A stretch of DNA of 64,000 bases from Methanobacterium sp. UBA176 (GCA_002505765.1 DAVZ01000042.1:25007-89006), one strand, 5' to 3'; shown: positions 1 to 8,706, numbered from the stretch's first letter. Translations and numbers: made by a program. Notes: generated from the sequence alone by a model not told the origin.

Positions 1-79
1 TACTTATACATCCAGATATGCTTAAGGATGCAGTTATAATACAAATTAATAATATCAACAAAATTTTCTTCATTTTCAT
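1..79 (-). CDS. Putative lipoprotein, N-terminal fragment (runs off the window)
   Basis: Reading leftward from an ATG at 79, 26 codons are open to the window edge. They encode a Lys-rich start (MKMKK), a hydrophobic stretch of about 15 residues and a lipobox-like SISGC, which together form a typical lipoprotein signal peptide. A GGAG sits just upstream of the ATG. The mature protein lies outside the window, so no function can be given. Only the signal peptide is visible; the lipid anchoring is inferred. Confidence 0.55.
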   Translation of the reverse strand, partial: MKMKKILLILLICIITASLSISGCIS

Positions 80-129
80 TAACTCCAATTATATTTTTTA
101 CCCCCTTCCTTTTAAACTCCATAAAAAAC

Positions 130-993
130 CTAAAATAACTCTAATTTTACGCGTACTATCTGTTTTTGAGGATCTTCCAGATATCCCCCATAATATGATG
201 AAAGTTCACCAAATGGTGAAGTAGTACCTGGCATCAATTTATTATCGTCCAAAAAGGCGGTATCATTTGCAACTATCTTCCCATTTGCATCGTATGCGGT
301 TACATTTACTTGAACAAACTCAGCAGCCGTATTTCCATTATTTTTTACATAACCCTCAAACTTAACTTCTGATTCGTCTCTAAGGGCATATCTATAGACT
401 TTGTAGTCAATTATTGCCAGACTTGCATTTTTAGAAGATACTGTAACATCAGTTATATCTTCTTCTGCTGTTACATAGTAATATACTGGTAAGCCTACCA
501 CTAAAGCTAAAACCAGACACAGACCGGCTAAACGGCTCTTGCTCATGTGTCTGCCGTGTTCAGTCCACCATGTTACGATTAAAACTATTACTAAGGCAAT
601 TGCTGCAGTTATAAAAAAAGTCATGTCTGCAAACAGATATAACGGTACTAATATCAGTAATAGCCATGCTATAATAATTGGTATTCTTAAAAAAAGTCTC
701 TTATATTTACCTATATATACGTACCAGATCATAAATAGGATTAATGCTGTACCTATGCCAACTATAAATATTTTATATTCCAAAGGCAGAGCCATAAATT
801 CTTGAATATCATCGGTACCTATTCTTCCGGCTTTAAGTACAGGGACAAATCCATAACTTACAAAATTAGGAAAATTAACGTCCATGGTACTTCCAGATAT
901 TAATGTTGCCTTTTGCTCTGCAAAAACGCTGCCAGGAATAATTAAAATTCCAAAAATTAAAAATAATACCAAAATTATGCTTTTATAACTCAT
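130..993 (-). CDS. Exported membrane protein with C-terminal FxLYD-like domain
   Basis: The 287-residue protein starts with a signal peptide (about residues 1-25, ending VFA). A luminal stretch follows, then four hydrophobic segments between about 73 and 175. The C-terminal domain (about 185-287) carries VKFEGYVKNNGNTAAEFV and a DANGKIVANDTAFL segment, the pattern of FxLYD-type beta domains on archaeal surface proteins. A TATA-like TTATATAAAT lies about 55 bases upstream on the minus strand (near 1045-1053). Its substrate and partners are unknown. Family placement rests on the C-terminal motif only. Confidence 0.6.
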   Translation of the reverse strand: MSYKSIILVLFLIFGILIIPGSVFAEQKATLISGSTMDVNFPNFVSYGFVPVLKAGRIGTDDIQEFMALPLEYKIFIVGIGTALILFMIWYVYIGKYKRLFLRIPIIIAWLLLILVPLYLFADMTFFITAAIALVIVLIVTWWTEHGRHMSKSRLAGLCLVLALVVGLPVYYYVTAEEDITDVTVSSKNASLAIIDYKVYRYALRDESEVKFEGYVKNNGNTAAEFVQVNVTAYDANGKIVANDTAFLDDNKLMPGTTSPFGELSSYYGGYLEDPQKQIVRVKLELF

Positions 994-1267
994 TTATAGC
1001 CAACCTCCCCCAACAAATTAATATTATTAGTAACATCATTTAATTATATAAATATTTACAATTATTATAGAGAATTATGAATTAATAAGACATATATATA
1101 ACATAATATGAATATAAATTAATTATTATCATTTAATTGGTAATTATAGCATCATATTAGGAATATACATAAATTAACGATAAATTATTTAAAAAATATA
1201 ATATTAAATTTTTTAATTATAAAAAATTAATTAAGTAATTATTATATGATTAAATGACATTTTGAGA

Positions 1268-1597
1268 TTAAAATAGCGGCTTTTTCATGAATTTATAATG
1301 ATTGATGAATCTATCTAAAACTTCATCCACACTTCCTTCGTCTTCAACGAGTTTAATCCCTGCATTCTTAAGGCCAAATTTACCTTTTAAACCGGCTTGT
1401 GCGCATATAACAACTTCACAGTCTCCAATATCGTCGAGAGATTTCTGCCATTGATGTTTCTCACCCTTAATTTTAGTTGATTCTCTTTTTTCAATAAAAT
1501 GCACGTTTTCTTCGTCAAATTCATAAATCATAAAAGCTTGAGCCTTTCCAAAATGATCTACATCTTCACCATTTGATGATGCTACTGCTATTTTCAT
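1268..1597 (-). CDS. NifX/NifB-type dinitrogenase iron-molybdenum cofactor family protein
   Basis: The 109-residue protein begins MKIAVASSNGEDVDHFGKA, the usual opening of the small COG1433 family, whose members resemble NifX and the NifB tail and can bind Fe-S or Fe-Mo precursors. The family's central CxxCxxGA-like region is here CAQAGLKGKFGLKNAGI, with a single conserved-type Cys. A GGGGAT ribosome site precedes the ATG. No nif genes are nearby, so a role in nitrogen fixation is not implied. The neighbour downstream in the same direction is an iron-sulfur flavoprotein, which would suit a general redox or metallocluster context. Confidence 0.8.
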   Translation of the reverse strand: MKIAVASSNGEDVDHFGKAQAFMIYEFDEENVHFIEKRESTKIKGEKHQWQKSLDDIGDCEVVICAQAGLKGKFGLKNAGIKLVEDEGSVDEVLDRFINHYKFMKKPLF

Positions 1598-1615
1598 ACT
1601 ATCCCCTTTTATTAT

Positions 1616-2334
1616 TTAACTGCTACAAGGATCGGGCTTTTTCCTGTTTCTAACTGCCATTCTTCATCTTTAAAATCTAAAGAAATATCTCAAAGCCTAT
1701 TTTTTTTATTAATTCAGTAACCTCTTCTATTCCAAAAACACCTAATTTATGTTCATCAATGTCAAAATCCATCTTTCAATTCTCCTTTACAAAAAAAACG
1801 GAGCTTGAATTGAATATTCCATCTTCTAAGTGTGACTGGCAGATTCTTGCCAGTTTAAGGTCTTCTTCAACCACGGTACTCACTTAACGTTCCTTCAATC
1901 CAGTTTTCTTTATTAATGCCCATATCAAAAATAAGGACTCCTCCATCTTTTAAATGATCGTGAAAATTATTTAAAATATTTTCAGCTCGTAAAGTGGTAT
2001 TGTAAATTTATTGCGCTGAACATGTAGATTAAAACATCGAATTCGGCCCAAATCCATTTCTTTCATATCTCCTTTAATAAAGGAATATCTGGTAATTTTT
2101 CTCTGCTATTTCCAACATTTCCTCATTGATCAAAACCAACGATTTTATTGTCATTTTTAAGGAAACATGCAATGTATTCCATTCCCATAGGCTACATCAA
2201 GTAGTTCATTATCGGGACTGGTTTTATAAGTTTCTATGGCCCATTTTATGAAATCAGACTCTCTTTTATGGTCCATTTTTTCATAATTTATCGTAGTACC
2301 TGACAAATTTCTTGTAAAGCTGTTGCTTGGTCAT
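1616..2334 (-). pseudogene. Decayed class I SAM-dependent methyltransferase
   Basis: Reading leftward from an ATG at 2334, the three minus frames together encode a recognisable methyltransferase. It opens MTKQQLYKKFVRYYDKL, is interrupted by a stop, and resumes with a DFIKWAIETYKTSPDN segment. A motif I region (NELLDVAYGNGIHCM, normally GxGxG after LLD) follows, and later fragments include FDMGINKENWIEG. At least four frame changes are needed to connect the pieces, and the motif I glycine/cysteine positions look altered. The last codons run into TAA at 1616-1618 just upstream of the NifX-like gene. The gene is dead unless the frame breaks are sequence errors. Confidence 0.75.
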
Positions 2335-2370
2335 CTATCTACCAATTAAAAATAAAAGCCCAATTTAACA

Positions 2371-2940
2371 CTAATCCTTAATTTTCTTTATTAAACTGGC
2401 TACATTAAATCCAAATCGTCTTATAGTCTGCATTCCTTCTTCATCGTCCTGTACCTCACCTGGAGCGTGTCCAAAGACCATGTTCCAGTAGGTTGAGCCA
2501 GGAACAATCATATCGTTAATAAAGAAGAACATGAGCATCTCCTGGATGGTAGCAGTGTGTCCTCCTCTCCTTGCAACTGCTATAGGGCCTCCAATTTTCC
2601 AGGATAAGAAATTATCAGATGCTCTTGATACCATTCCTATCCTCTGTAGTGCAGACATTATATCTCCACGTGCTGTCCCAAAATAGACTGGAGATCCTAC
2701 TATGAACCCATCAGATTCCCTTATTTTCGATATAATATCATTTAATCCATCATTTTGCGAACATTCGCTTAATTCTCCGCATCTTCCACATGCAATACAG
2801 GATCTGATGTTTTTACCTACAAAGGGGATTATTTCCACTTCCAATCCTTCATCTTCTATAACTTTGGCGCATTCTTCTAGAACCTGGTAAGTATTCCCGC
2901 TTGGTCTTGGGCTTGCAGATAGCATTACAACTTTTTTCAT
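2371..2940 (-). CDS. Iron-sulfur flavoprotein (Isf-like NADPH-dependent FMN reductase family)
   Basis: The 189-residue protein has a flavodoxin-like fold. Its FMN phosphate loop is SASPRPSGNT near residues 8-17. A compact cysteine cluster C48-x2-C51-x2-C54-x5-C60 is the signature of the methanogen Isf family, which binds one 4Fe-4S cluster and FMN and transfers electrons in the cytoplasm. The later GSPVYFG segment is the second FMN-binding loop. A strong GGAGGG site precedes the ATG at 2940. The physiological electron partner is not visible from context. Confidence 0.85.
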   Translation of the reverse strand: MKKVVMLSASPRPSGNTYQVLEECAKVIEDEGLEVEIIPFVGKNIRSCIACGRCGELSECSQNDGLNDIISKIRESDGFIVGSPVYFGTARGDIMSALQRIGMVSRASDNFLSWKIGGPIAVARRGGHTATIQEMLMFFFINDMIVPGSTYWNMVFGHAPGEVQDDEEGMQTIRRFGFNVASLIKKIKD

Positions 2941-3057
2941 AAAAATCCCTCCTAAATCTATATTTTCAATTATATTTTCTCTTTTTTCCTTTATAAGATA
3001 TATTAAATATTATTTTAAGGTCTCTATAAGTAAACATTCATTAACAAATAGTAAAGT

Positions 3058-3065
3058 TTATATAA
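3058..3065 (+). promoter_or_regulatory. TATA box of the DUF2178/HTH operon
   Basis: TTATATAA lies immediately upstream of a palindromic operator. Archaeal initiation is expected about 25 bases downstream, which would place the start inside or just after the palindrome. The leader to the ATG at 3241 would then be about 150 bases. Confidence 0.55.
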
Positions 3066-3067
3066 CA

Positions 3068-3091
3068 TTATGTAAATATTACTTTACATAA
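3068..3091 (+). promoter_or_regulatory. Perfect palindrome, putative operator
   Basis: TTATGTAAA and its exact reverse complement TTTACATAA are separated by six bases. The palindrome begins three bases after the TATA box. Further GTAAA half-site-like words (GTAAAC, GTAAAG) occur between about 3030 and 3057. The operon encodes a small XRE-type HTH protein, so autoregulation is the simplest inference. Confidence 0.6.
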
Positions 3092-3107
3092 GGTTGATGA
3101 AAGGCTG

Positions 3108-3234
3108 ACAAAATCCTCGATTTTGCTGCTGCAAAACTCAAAAAATTTTTCATGCTATGCCCAACCACAAACAAAAGTTTGTAAATCAAAGATTCGCTTT
3201 CCAAAATTTAGAGAATTTTGAGAGTTTTTGAGGT
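3108..3234 (+). repeat. Stacked short palindromes in the 5' leader
   Basis: Three clear hairpins lie in the leader before the ATG at 3241: AAAATC-3-GATTTT at 3110-3124, ACAAAC-4-GTTTGT at 3167-3182, and CAAAATT-5-AATTTTG at 3202-3220. The same style of element recurs near 8890, 27210, 32100 and 63890, so this is one member of a dispersed family. The function is unknown. Confidence 0.55.
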
Positions 3235-3240
3235 GATAAA

Positions 3241-3651
3241 ATGAATTTGAAAACTAAAGGAAAAATATTGATGATAATCTCAGCATTCGAAACCGGACTC
3301 TGGATTGCAGGACTCTTACTAGCAAATATATACATAATTATACTTGCAATAGCAATATTACTTCTAATAATTCCCGTTGTTTACAAAAACAAGGATAACA
3401 TAGAGGAGATGTTTAAAGGAGACAGCGATATATTCATTGAAGATGAGAGAACCCAGTTCATCAATGAAAAGGCCGCAAATATGACACTTGGAATTTTAAT
3501 AGCCGTCGTATTTTATGCTGCAATCATTATAGTAACTCTAAGGGATAAATACCCACAATTTTTAGATATAGGCTACACCCTGTTTTTGATAGCGGCTTTA
3601 TGTTTTGTACTTTACTTCCTATCTCGTGCATATTATGATAGAAAATACTGA
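3241..3651 (+). CDS. DUF2178-type four-helix membrane protein
   Basis: The 136-residue protein has two hydrophobic hairpins (about 8-47 and 83-130). Between them lies a charged loop with DIFIEDERTQFINEKAAN, the hallmark of the DUF2178 family. A GAGGTGATAAA site places the ATG at 3241. It sits nine bases before an XRE-type regulator. Such pairs of small membrane protein plus HTH are common in archaea and Firmicutes. The family has no established biochemical function; a sensor or partner role for the regulator is inference. Confidence 0.8.
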   Translation: MNLKTKGKILMIISAFETGLWIAGLLLANIYIIILAIAILLLIIPVVYKNKDNIEEMFKGDSDIFIEDERTQFINEKAANMTLGILIAVVFYAAIIIVTLRDKYPQFLDIGYTLFLIAALCFVLYFLSRAYYDRKY

Positions 3652-3660
3652 AGTGATAAT

Positions 3661-3855
3661 ATGAAAAATAAACTTAAAGTTTTCCGTGCCATGCATGATA
3701 TCACCCAGGAAGAACTTGCAAAAGAGATCGAAGTGACCAGACAAACAATTATCGCCATTGAAAAAGAAAAATATGACCCTTCTCTCATTTTAGCCTATAA
3801 GATGGCTAAATATTTTAAAGTGCCAATCGAGGAGATCTTCATTTATGAGGATTAA
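3661..3855 (+). CDS. XRE-family HTH transcriptional regulator (YozG-like, 64 aa)
   Basis: This minimal regulator is almost entirely a helix-turn-helix: ITQEELAKEIEVTRQTI spans about residues 14-30, followed by the usual AIEKEKYDPSL and YKMAKYFKVPIEEIF helices. It starts with ATG after GAAGTGATAAT and is translated with the DUF2178 gene. The 24-base palindrome at 3068-3091 beside the operon's TATA box is the likely binding site, which would make the pair self-regulated. The ligand or signal is unknown. Confidence 0.9.
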   Translation: MKNKLKVFRAMHDITQEELAKEIEVTRQTIIAIEKEKYDPSLILAYKMAKYFKVPIEEIFIYED

Positions 3856-3910
3856 AACTAAGAGAAAAACAGTGGAAAATTTCATTGTTTCTTCCAAAAA
3901 AATCTCAAAA

Positions 3911-4615
3911 TTAAAGTAATCTACGGTTAGAACGTTCCTTACTGCATGAAACGTTACCTTGAGGAATTTTAGTACTTTGAGGGAGTTCAATACCCATTTT
4001 ATCAAGAACTGTCCTTGTATCCACCTTTGTACAGACGCATCCATCCTTCAGTAGAGGTACACCCTGACAGTGGAATTTTGAAAGTTTCATCATTGCCAGA
4101 TTCAGGTCCTGATAACAAGCTACACCTAAAACTGCTTTAAACTTGTTTTCTTTGACTATTTTCTTTAAAAATGTTGATCCTGGAATAATAAACACTTTAT
4201 AGCCTCTATATTCTGCTTTATTCTTTAAAACACCTATTACGCATCGGCTGCAGTCAGTACAGTGAAGACCTGTAGAATCCAGTTTTGCCTCACATTTCGG
4301 GCTTCTAAGACAGTGGGGAAGTATTAAAAGCTTATCCTTATTTTCTATTTGATTAAAAGATTTTTCATTAACTTTATTTCTTACTTCAACACCTATCTGA
4401 TCAACAATTTTTTCATCAACACCTACATTTCCTGCAAATTTTTTAAACAACCCATAGAATACATCTATTGTAAAAAGGAGTAATCTGGGGAAAATAAGCC
4501 TCTCCTGCCTTATAAGGATTCTTCCAAGAATTAGCGTCACTGATAGCAGTATTAATATCAAAATACCTGCAATGAACACTACCTGTCCAAAAATCTGATA
4601 AAAATCTATTGACAT
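3911..4615 (-). CDS. DUF116 protein, membrane-anchored and cysteine-rich
   Basis: An ATG at 4615 follows GAGTG at good spacing, so it is preferred over a GTG nine bases upstream. An N-terminal membrane helix (about residues 8-32) is followed by a cytoplasmic domain. That domain has many cysteines: CLRSPKCEAK, CTDCSRC, and later VACYQDL and KDGCVCTKVD. This is the DUF116 pattern, widespread in methanogens. The cysteines suggest a metal or Fe-S site, but no reaction is established. Confidence 0.8.
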   Translation of the reverse strand: MSIDFYQIFGQVVFIAGILILILLSVTLILGRILIRQERLIFPRLLLFTIDVFYGLFKKFAGNVGVDEKIVDQIGVEVRNKVNEKSFNQIENKDKLLILPHCLRSPKCEAKLDSTGLHCTDCSRCVIGVLKNKAEYRGYKVFIIPGSTFLKKIVKENKFKAVLGVACYQDLNLAMMKLSKFHCQGVPLLKDGCVCTKVDTRTVLDKMGIELPQSTKIPQGNVSCSKERSNRRLL

Positions 4616-4670
4616 ATAATACACTCAAAATTGCTTTATTTTAATTTAATGATCCTTAAAAGGATATCTG

Positions 4671-5156
4671 TCATAATTTTTCTATTTTAAAATCTTTAAT
4701 GAGCCCCTTGATATCAACACCATCCTCTGAAGCGGTTATTTCAATACCGGATAGGTCTTCACATGCGCATAATATATCCTGCTCTGGATGAGTGCCAGGG
4801 ACTATATTACAGTTTAAACGGATGTGATCCCCAGTGGCCACAACCATTGGCAATCTATTTGAAGTGGGATGATTTTCTGGAAGAACTGTTATAGGAGCAT
4901 CCAACTCTCTTAAAAGATAAACCATACATCGGATTCCTTTTTCGGCTTTTTCACCTGAATCAAAGGCAGAAACTGCAATTAAATCCTGTGGTTCAAGAAA
5001 CATCACTATTTCTTCCTTATCAGGCATTCCTATAAAAACCTGTTTTTTACTTCCGGCTTTTACAATGCCCAGTTCTCCAGAATTTCCAATTAAAAATAAA
5101 ATCTCATCCGGAGTTATTCTAATTCTTCTACGTTCTCTGACTGACATGTAGGGCAA
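4671..5156 (-). CDS. Conserved hypothetical protein
   Basis: The open frame starts at a TTG (5156), with an ATG three codons in at 5147. Both lie inside the 3' end of the zinc-ribbon gene upstream, giving translational overlap of 34-43 bases. The 161-residue protein has no membrane segment. It has a basic start (RERRRIRI), alternating hydrophobic strands and an acidic C-terminal part. I do not recognise the family. The tight overlap suggests co-translation with the zinc-ribbon protein. Confidence 0.7.
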   Translation of the reverse strand: MPYMSVRERRRIRITPDEILFLIGNSGELGIVKAGSKKQVFIGMPDKEEIVMFLEPQDLIAVSAFDSGEKAEKGIRCMVYLLRELDAPITVLPENHPTSNRLPMVVATGDHIRLNCNIVPGTHPEQDILCACEDLSGIEITASEDGVDIKGLIKDFKIEKL

Positions 5157-5269
5157 ACTATTCTTCTTCCAATTCCTTTAAACTCGTTTCCGCAATCCAG
5201 GCATCTGTATCTTCTTGTTTTGAGTTTTTTCATTTTAATGTCAGCCATTGGTCCTCCAACAGTACACAT
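5114..5269 (-). CDS. Small zinc-ribbon protein
   Basis: This short gene encodes 51 residues from an ATG at 5269 (preceded by GGTGATTTATA) or 44 from an in-frame ATG at 5248 (preceded by GGAGGACCA); the sequence does not decide between them. The protein is basic at its start (KMKKLKTRRYR) and carries CLDCGNEF and CPTCQSEN, two knuckles of a four-cysteine zinc ribbon. It ends EELE at TAA 5114-5116, inside the start of the next gene. Size and charge suggest a nucleic-acid or ribosome-binding protein; this is inference. Confidence 0.75.
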   Translation of the reverse strand: MCTVGGPMADIKMKKLKTRRYRCLDCGNEFKGIGRRIVCPTCQSENVEELE

Positions 5270-5445
5270 TATAAATCACCATTTCAGCTTTATGTTGTTA
5301 TTGTTATTTATTCTTTCTCCAAAAATTTCTAAAATTTATGTTTTTCGTATTATTGACAATATATTTATGGATGAAACCTCATTATAATATATTAACTAAA
5401 AATCTTAATTTATAGATTCAGAAAATTATTTTAGAGCTATAAACG

Positions 5446-7575
5446 GTGAAACCATTGAAAAACCTTATTTTTCCATTTTCAGCAATTGTTGGACAGGAAA
5501 ACATCAAAAAATCACTGCTATTAAATGCTATTAATCCAAGTATAGGCGGCGTCCTTATTAAAGGAGACAAGGGTACAGGTAAAACCACGGCAGTAAGAGC
5601 TCTCGCTGACCTTTTACCTTCTATAAAAGTCGTTAAAGGGTGTCCATTTAACTGCGATCCTGATGATGAAAGTTCTCTATGTGATGAATGTAGATCAGAC
5701 GATATGAAGATAGAAGAACAGAAAATGAAGGTAGTAGAGCTTCCACTGGGCTCAACCGAAGATCGGGTGGTTGGATCAATAAATATCGAAAGGGCTCTAA
5801 AAGAAGGTACAAAAGCTCTTGAGCCAGGAATACTCGCTGAAGCCAATAGAAACATACTTTATATTGACGAAATTAACCTCCTGGATGATAATCTTGTTGA
5901 TGTTCTCCTTGATGCTGCTGCTTATGGAGTAAACATCATTGAAAGAGAGGGTATTTCCTTATCACATCCATCAATGTTCATACTGGTTGGAACAATGAAT
6001 CCTGCAGAAGGAGAACTCAGACCTCAACTTTCAGATCGAATCGGTCTGCACATCATTGTACACAGCATCATGAACATCGAAGATCGTATAGAGATAATGG
6101 CACGTAGAGAAGAATTTGAAAGGGATCCTGCTGGATTTACTGAGAAATTTAAGTCAGAACAAGACAAAATCCTCCAAATTCTTTTAAATGCCAGGAAACT
6201 GCTTGAGGATGTAAATGTATCCCCTAACATTATGAAAGCCATAGCTCTTGTCTGCGTTTCTATTGGAGTGGATGGACATAGGGCAGATATTGCCATTTTA
6301 AAAACTGCTAAAACTATTGCAGCCTACAATGGTCGAGTTGAAGTTAATTATGATGATTTAGAAGAAGCAATGCTCCTTGTACTTGGAGAAAGACTCCCTA
6401 AATCTTACGGACAGGAAAAAATTAAAGAAATGCTGCAAAGGGCAATTAGAGACATTGAACAGCATGAGGAAGAAGAAAAAGAACAACAGGAGAGCCATCA
6501 ATCAGATGAAGAAAATGATCAGGGTGATGATTCGGGTGATGGATCAAGCTCTGAAGAAGAAACTGGCCAAGGAAAAGAAGGATCAGGAGAACAGCATGGA
6601 CAGGACGAGGAGGTAAATGTTGATTTATCCCCTGAAGAAAATCATGATGAAGAAAATGAAGAAGAACAAAAATCAGACATAAATGTGGATTTACAGCCCT
6701 CTGAAGAAAAGAAGGAAGAAAAAGGAATGAAAATTAAAAGCCTTGACGAAGATTTCGTGGAGGCAGATGAAGATGAGATTAATATAAAAAAGCTCCTGAA
6801 AATGAAAGGCAAGCCTAAAAACAGGTTATATGGAAAAAGAGTCGATTCAAAAACTCAAAAAGGTAAATATGTAAAAAGTAAGCTTCCTAAAAACGTCTAT
6901 CAGGATATAGCCATAGATGCAACAATAAGGGCTGCAGCAATTAGTTCAAAGGGTAGTATTCAGGTTGAAAATGAGCATCTGCGTGAGAAGGTAAGAAAAC
7001 ACGGTGCCAGGGCATCGATTGCTCTTGTAGTAGATATCAGCGGTTCCATGTTTTCTGATCGAAAAGCAAGCAAAGTTAAAGGTATTTTAAACCAATTAAT
7101 TAATGATACTGCAAGGCATAACGATAAATTAAGCGTTGTTGGATTTAAAGGTCATGATGCAGAAGTTATAATACCTACAACCAAACGAGCCACATCATTT
7201 AAAGAACATGTTGATAATATCAGGGTTGGGGGGACCACACCCCTTGCTTCTGGGCTTAAAAAAGGATTTGAGATACTTAAAAAAGAAAAATTTAAAAATG
7301 AGTATGTACCCATGATGGTAATTTTAACAGACGGTATGCCTAACGTGGGGATTAAAGAAGGACCTATCCAGGATGCTGTTAAAATTGCAAAAAGTCTTAA
7401 AGAAAATGAAATCACCACCATAGTTGTAAACTTCGAAAAGACTGTAAAATTTGGCAGAGATACCAACATGGAGATAGCATTAGCATCTGGAGGAAAATAT
7501 TACGATCTGGAAGATATTGAAAATCCTAAAATTGCAGTTTCAAAAATAATTGACCATGAGCGATCAGAACTTTAA
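5446..7575 (+). CDS. Chelatase AAA ATPase-VWA fusion (ChlI/ChlD-like, putative cobaltochelatase subunit)
   Basis: The 709-residue protein begins at a GTG. Residues 1-330 form a MgChlI-type AAA module with Walker A GDKGTGKTT (about 40-48) and Walker B ILYIDEINLLDD. A very acidic linker of Glu/Asp/Gln/Ser follows (about 338-440). A von Willebrand A domain has the MIDAS motif DISGS near residue 530 and GGTTPLASG. This is the I plus D subunit architecture that powers metal insertion by a large CobN/ChlH-type subunit. Cobalt insertion for cobalamin is the likely job in a methanogen, but no large subunit is in the window, so the metal is inferred. Confidence 0.85.
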   Translation: MKPLKNLIFPFSAIVGQENIKKSLLLNAINPSIGGVLIKGDKGTGKTTAVRALADLLPSIKVVKGCPFNCDPDDESSLCDECRSDDMKIEEQKMKVVELPLGSTEDRVVGSINIERALKEGTKALEPGILAEANRNILYIDEINLLDDNLVDVLLDAAAYGVNIIEREGISLSHPSMFILVGTMNPAEGELRPQLSDRIGLHIIVHSIMNIEDRIEIMARREEFERDPAGFTEKFKSEQDKILQILLNARKLLEDVNVSPNIMKAIALVCVSIGVDGHRADIAILKTAKTIAAYNGRVEVNYDDLEEAMLLVLGERLPKSYGQEKIKEMLQRAIRDIEQHEEEEKEQQESHQSDEENDQGDDSGDGSSSEEETGQGKEGSGEQHGQDEEVNVDLSPEENHDEENEEEQKSDINVDLQPSEEKKEEKGMKIKSLDEDFVEADEDEINIKKLLKMKGKPKNRLYGKRVDSKTQKGKYVKSKLPKNVYQDIAIDATIRAAAISSKGSIQVENEHLREKVRKHGARASIALVVDISGSMFSDRKASKVKGILNQLINDTARHNDKLSVVGFKGHDAEVIIPTTKRATSFKEHVDNIRVGGTTPLASGLKKGFEILKKEKFKNEYVPMMVILTDGMPNVGIKEGPIQDAVKIAKSLKENEITTIVVNFEKTVKFGRDTNMEIALASGGKYYDLEDIENPKIAVSKIIDHERSEL

Positions 7576-7604
7576 TTGAACAATTTGAAGCAGAATAGAG
7601 AGCA

Positions 7605-7985
7605 AATCAAATGTAATTTTACAGCTTTTTGGCCGGATGCTGCAAATGCAAAAACAGTGATTACTTCGCCGCACGCAAGACAAGCAACAGAATGTCACAT
7701 ACATTACCAAAATCTGATGATGCTTGCATACTAAAGATCAAATGGTTCTTTATCGTTACAAATCAAAAAAACAATGCTAAGTACCTTCAAAACTAATAGC
7801 ATCAGCAAGAGCTTCAATCAATCAAGATGGTTCTCCCTCAGCAGGTTTTGTTTTTCTAAATGATGTATGTACAAGAAGACCTCACTTTCCTGACACCAGT
7901 TTATGAAGTTGATGAATTAATTCAGCTTTAGTAGCTTCATAAAACTGTTCTTACCTTTCAAACAGTTGCTCTGCTCATTATTCAT
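7605..7985 (-). pseudogene. Decayed aminoglycoside 3-N-acetyltransferase (AAC(3)) family gene
   Basis: In one minus frame the sequence reads FYEATKAELIHQLHKL, a stop, then GLLVHTSFRKTKPAEGEPS, a stop, then LIEALADAISFEGT. This matches the order of the AAC(3)/antibiotic N-acetyltransferase N-terminus (LLVHSS, then a glycine-rich loop, then ALLEAL and EGTLVMPT). Further left, fragments RRSNH and VFAFAASGQKAVKL match the family's later SNHP-xHS-FAAxG segment. Several stops and frame changes, and the loss of most of the middle and C-terminus, mark it as dead. Position 7985 is the likely original ATG. The family call is by motif recognition. Confidence 0.6.
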
Positions 7986-8152
7986 TCTCTATACACCTAA
8001 TTAGCCTTATTATCTTTTATTTTATATGGTTAAAACCTAATAATATCAATGGAAAATTTAATATAATTAAAAATATAATTAATAGTGTTTTTCTGTTTTT
8101 GAATAGACTGAACTAAAATTGACTGATTAAGATTTTAATATGTGTTTTGAAA

Positions 8153-8659
8153 ATGAAAATTATTGTATACCACGCAGAAGAATGTGATCGGAAGAAATGC
8201 ACCACAGTAAAACTTGGAAAAAAGGGAAAGGTTAAAGTAGTAACAAAGTTAAACCAAATACCTACCGGTGCAATCGTCCTTGACCCCTATTCCCAAAAAG
8301 CACTATCTGCTGAAGATAAGGAAACGATTATGGAAAAAGGGCTTGTAGGACTTGATTGCTCATGGAAAAGGTTAGATAAAGTCCCTTTTAGATTAAAAAC
8401 CGGAAAAAACAGCAGATCATTACCTTTTCTAATAGCTGCAAACCCCACCAATTATGGAAAGCCATGCATACTATCAACTGCAGAGGCAATTGCAGCAAGT
8501 TTTTATATAATTGGGTTTAAAGATATTGCTATTGACATTATGTCCCAGTTTAAATGGGGCCCTCATTTTCTAAAGCTCAATGAAGAGCTTTTAGAAGCAT
8601 ATTCTAATGCTAAAAACAGTTTAGAAGTTGTAAAAATTCAAAATGAGTTTATAGATTAG
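8153..8659 (+). CDS. Tsr3 family 18S/16S rRNA aminocarboxypropyltransferase
   Basis: The ATG at 8153 is preferred; a TTG two codons upstream is in frame. The 168-residue protein has the Tsr3/DUF367 pattern. It opens with IIVYHAEECDRKKCT, followed by LDPYSQKALS, GLDCSWKR and the long RSLPFLIAANPTNYGKP block that forms the SAM pocket. The enzyme transfers an aminocarboxypropyl group from SAM to a hypermodified uridine of small-subunit rRNA. It is followed by the ribosomal protein L40e gene, which suits a ribosome-maturation role. Confidence 0.9.
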   Translation: MKIIVYHAEECDRKKCTTVKLGKKGKVKVVTKLNQIPTGAIVLDPYSQKALSAEDKETIMEKGLVGLDCSWKRLDKVPFRLKTGKNSRSLPFLIAANPTNYGKPCILSTAEAIAASFYIIGFKDIAIDIMSQFKWGPHFLKLNEELLEAYSNAKNSLEVVKIQNEFID

Positions 8660-8706
8660 TGTAAATTCTAAACTGATTGATAAATAATTTATAAGGAGGC
8701 TAACAA

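Noticed and set aside
18..224. Small plus-strand frame at the left edge
   Set aside because: It is opposite the lipoprotein start and the end of the FxLYD protein gene; no ribosome site or recognisable sequence.
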